Source of the DNA: Imbricaverruca yamaguchii
Taxonomy: Eukaryota > Arthropoda > Thecostraca > Neoverrucidae
Assembly (NCBI GenBank): GCA_034440575.1
Contig: JAOTOL010001603.1
Span: 1,444,001-1,508,000, forward strand
Reading direction: 5' to 3'
Length of the DNA: 64,000 bases
Of the stretch, positions 50,818 to 53,982 are shown in pieces. A program made the position numbers and the translations under genes. Below the pieces are notes generated by a model. That model was not told where the DNA came from, ran no database searches, and saw only the letters and a list, made by a program, of their open reading frames with translations. How positions within the stretch are numbered: the stretch's first letter is position 1; each line of letters starts with the position of its first letter.

Positions 50818-53800
50818 CCTCCCCCCCCCCCCCCCCCTCTCCCCCCCCCGGGGGGGCGTGGTCCCCCCCCAACCAAACAAAGAAAAGAAACCGGGGGGGG
50901 CGGGCCGCCCACCCAACAACCCCACAACCATCCACCCCCCCCCCTAATATTTATTGTGGTGTGGTCCAGCACCCTTAACAACCCCAACTAAGCAAAAAAA
51001 CCCCCCTTCATAAACCCCCCCCCCCAAAACCCTTTTTCTCCCAAAAAAAAACCGACCCCCTAACACCCACCAAATACAACTAATTAAATTAAAATTTTAA
51101 TTTTTGCTCATCTTGACCTGTTGTTGCCCTAAAGACCTTCAAATCATCCGCAAATTTCAAAACTTTAATCGTGGCGGGGGGGGGCGGGGGGTAAAGGGGC
51201 CCGCCGGGGGGAACAAAGGCCCCGGGGGACTCTACCCCCCCCCCCCACAATACACCCCCCCCCCCCCCCCCCCCAAACAAAGGGGGGGGGGCCACTACCC
51301 GAAAAAGTGAAAAAAATGTGGTGTAAAAAAAAAAAAAAAAAAAAAAATTAAAATATTAAAAAAAAAGGCCAACTGACCGGCGGTGTGCGTCCGGCAGATC
51401 CTGTTCTCGATCGTGCCGCCGTCCAGTATGGGCGGCGGCTGGCCGTGCTTCGTCGTGTCGCTGGTGTTCACCGGCCTGGTGACGGCCGTCGTCGGCGACC
51501 TGGCCTCCATCTTCGGCTGTCTGGTGGGCCTGAAGGACAGCGTCACAGGTCAGCAGGTCGTCGACCCGGGCAGGAATTAATGTGTGGGGGAAAAAAATTT
51601 TGGGGAAAAGGAAAGGAAGAAAAAAAAAAAAAATAAAAAAAAAAAAAAAAATTTAAATTTTAATTTTGTTATAAAAAAAAAAAAAAATTTTGGTCACGGA
51701 CCTCGTGTCGGGGGCACGGTGCGGTGTGTGCGTGTGGTCCTGGGCTCTGGAGCCGGCGGGTGTGAACTTCGGTCCGGCAAATTCGGAGAGGTTGACGTGC
51801 TTTTTGCGATCCGGGTGAGTGGCCTCTTTTTCTGCGTCTGCACGCAAACGTAGTTAATGTTGGTTTGCAACTTCGGGAATATGTAAGTAGAAACAACTAG
51901 AATATAAATACAATGGCGTGGCATGTATTTCTAGTTTAGTTTCACTGCTGAGAGTTGAACCCAAGTGAAGTCTTATTTAACAGCAAAGATCCTACGTCGT
52001 GAGTTATATCAAAGAAAAATGCGTATGCACTGTGCCATCGTCAAAACATCACCATTCAAAAAAAAATCATCAGAAAAATGAGATGCTAATATTTCAGTGA
52101 TGACAACGTTCTGGATGACAATACTGCGTGACACGGCTGTGCTTCCCAGTACTGATCATGGGACCAGGATCGTGCACCCTTGTCAGATGATTGGTGGAGC
52201 GTGGACGGTGTCGGGTGCTCGTGTCGCGCTTATGTTTGTTAACTGGACGCGCCTTCATCGTACTAAATGGCCAGGAACTGAACAACGCAATCGTTAGGTG
52301 CAACGTCCTCGCTTATTTTGCGTCTTGTGTCCGTACCACGACGTAAATATCGCATGGAATTCGATGAATGCCAAACAGAAATTATCGAAACATATATTCG
52401 TACGAACAATTCTCCCGCTCTTTCGAGATTTGAAACTACAACTGCTATATCTTGCATGTACTAGTGGAGGCCATGCAAACATGAGAGCACAGCTATTCTT
52501 ACTGTGGGAAATACCAAGCCAGGTAGCTGTGCTCAGTACCGGTGAGATGAATGCACTGGCTGCTTCCCATGCGCCAACACCGTGCTCGAAAGCCGTCCAC
52601 CTCCAACTTCTCGACCCATCGGTACGGTGCCCAGATCGGTACCACGAACGACATCAGCAGCACCATTCCGACCGACCTCAAGATGCTCCATGACACCTCG
52701 CTAGCCGATTGTCGACCTAAATCGAAGGTGTCGCTGTTATTGACTCATGAGGTGTCGCGGCCTGGACCCTGGAAGTGTCGCGGGTTGCGCCCAGAATATA
52801 CGGTTGTTTGTCGTTTTGGCGATCGGTGAGTTTCGCCCGTCAATATTTATCGGTGGTGACGAGTAGCCTTGGGAAAGGTTCCTCGTCTCACAATCGAAAG
52901 GTTGTGGGCTCGAGTCACACCTGTCGCTACTCTTCGCCCGCGATCATTGGGCGTGAGAGATTGGCGACGCTGCATGATTCAGCGGTCGATGTGTCGCAAA
53001 ACCGCAAAACCAACAACCAACCAACCAGCCCCGACGAGTAGCCTAGGGAGTGCGGCGTCCGTCTCCCAACCGAAAGCTTGCGGGTTCTTGTCCCACTGTC
53101 GCTACTCTTCGCCCGCGACCAACGGGTGTGATAAATTGGCGACGATGTATGACCCAGTGGTCGCCGAGTCGTAGCACCGATAAGCACCGATGTTTATCGG
53201 CTTCGTTGTTGTATTCCTTCGTTGCTTGCGCGTCTCTTCCCCTCGCCGTCTCGCTGACGCTACATGCGTGTCTCCTCCCCTCTCCATCCCCTCCCCTCCC
53301 CTCCCCTTCCTTCTCCGATTCTTGGTTGGTTATTGGGGTTTAGGGGCGCATCGACTGGAGAGGTCATGCAGCGCCCAATCTTCTCCGATTCTCATCGTGT
53401 TCAGTATTCCCTCTGACGTCACCAGCGTCCACCGTTCCCATGGTTGCTCACTGTCCGTCCGACCGCAGCCATCACGTTCGTGGCGCTGGGCACCTCGCTG
53501 CCCGATACGTTCGCCTCGCGCACGGCCGCCATCAAGGAGAAGTACGCCGACATGGCCATCGGCAACATCACCGGCTCCAACAGCGTCAACGTGTTCCTCG
53601 GCCTCGGCCTGCCCTGGCTGATCGCCTCCATCTACCACGCCGTGAAGGGCGCTCAGGCGAGTCTGCCCGTCCGTCTGGCGCGACACGTGACCCGGCTGGC
53701 GGGTGGCCCGGCGGTGACGATGCTGGCCGGATTTGCGGACGTTTCGGGTCGATCAACTCCCGCCGTAGGCTGCGCTTGTACTGGTCGTTCCCGCCAAAAC

Positions 53801-53898
53801 GGCGGCGGAAGCGCGATTGCTTGCGTTGAAATTTGAATAATTTAAACCCGTATGCATAGTTATATGTATGTATATGTATATATGTATATATATGTATA

Positions 53899-53982
<84 letters not shown>

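Larger units (their letters stand above)
51549..53468 (+). other. NCX intron 11 (phase 1)
   Basis: GT-AG. 51585-51690 is A/T homopolymer-rich as above. 51700-52850 holds no gene. A SINE A pair and a LINE-tail copy follow. Confidence 0.85.

Noticed and set aside
50391..50991. Proline- and glycine-rich proteins
   Set aside because: Translation of C and G homopolymer runs in a probably artefactual stretch.
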